From: Opisthocomus hoazin | Taxonomy: Eukaryota > Chordata > Aves > Opisthocomiformes > Opisthocomidae | Reading direction: 5' to 3' | Length of the DNA: 64,000 nucleotides | NCBI RefSeq assembly: GCF_030867145.1 | Contig: NC_134434.1 | Coordinates: 4,650,001-4,714,000, forward strand | In this document: positions 63,450 to 64,000 of the stretch, piece by piece | How the letters are laid out: every line of letters begins with the position of its first letter | Position numbering within the stretch: position 1 is the stretch's first letter | The notes under the pieces: model-generated | The model's database searches: none | What the model saw: only the letters and a program-made list of their open reading frames with translations | What the model was told of the DNA's origin: nothing | Program-made: the position numbers and the translations under genes

Positions 63450-64000
63450 TATAGAAGAGACACACACGTGCACGCACATGTATATTTGTTTAAAGTTCAC
63501 ATGGGTACAGTTATAAAATGAAATTTGCCTCCATCAGAGCAAACACAGACATCATCTATGGAAAAATACCTGGCCAAATTAAAAACTTGAAGTGAAGCCA
63601 TTTGTTGCTTATGGCAGTTTAACCAACTGTTTTTTGAGATGATTATCAAATGCAGTGAACTGACATAAAAATTATGATATGAACTTTCTACTAACTATAT
63701 TATGTAGCAATGTGCTTGTTATTTATATAGATGTAAAAGATGTTTATACAAGACTCTTTTGGTTCGCATAATTAAATATGCACTAATTATGAGATTAAAC
63801 TTCAGTAGCAGTAAAAAATAAAGCAATATGCTTTACAGAAACTGAGCCCAGGCAGTCAACATATATTTCTGTTATAGCTATTGCTACACTGCCTTGGCGC
63901 TCTTTTGTGCCCCAGCTTCTTTTTTTTTTTTTGCATTTTACTGTTTTTATAGGAAAACAATTTTATGTGCTTATTTTGTATAAAGAATGAATAGCTAAGC

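Overview
This window is vertebrate nuclear DNA, almost certainly from a bird. The coding content is a few spliced exons separated by kilobases of non-coding DNA. It carries CR1 LINE copies, one ending in the CR1 3' repeat ATTCTGTG x2, and a roughly 600-bp solo LTR of a type common in bird genomes. There are also faint CR1 and MIR-like relics. I see no bacterial features, CRISPR array, tRNA or rRNA gene, and no convincing undescribed protein system.

Layout. Positions 1-14,812 on the + strand hold the last three coding exons of a ciliary outer-arm dynein heavy chain, recognised as DNAH9: 710-892, 7,961-8,350 and 14,585-14,812. Together they encode the C-terminal 266 residues up to the natural stop. 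Two CR1 insertions and an AT-rich palindrome lie in its introns. Positions about 14,813-40,770 are intergenic. This stretch has no gene I can support, but it has a solo LTR (17,620-18,216), two ancient CR1 pieces and two MIR-like relics. On the - strand, 46,351-46,898 and 55,512-55,664 are the last two coding exons of SHISA6, a synaptic membrane protein ending in the PDZ ligand EVTV. Its 3' UTR probably runs leftward from 46,350, perhaps to about 40,770. Positions 55,665-64,000 are an upstream SHISA6 intron. The N-terminal exons (signal peptide, cysteine-rich region, membrane span) were not found and presumably lie beyond the right edge.

The two genes are unrelated in function: DNAH9 powers ciliary beating and SHISA6 anchors AMPA receptors at synapses. 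They are old chromosomal neighbours. Here they are convergent (tail to tail), whereas I recall the human copies as tandem, which would imply a local inversion. The other main observation is a ten-unit, six-residue degenerate repeat in the SHISA6 cytoplasmic tail.
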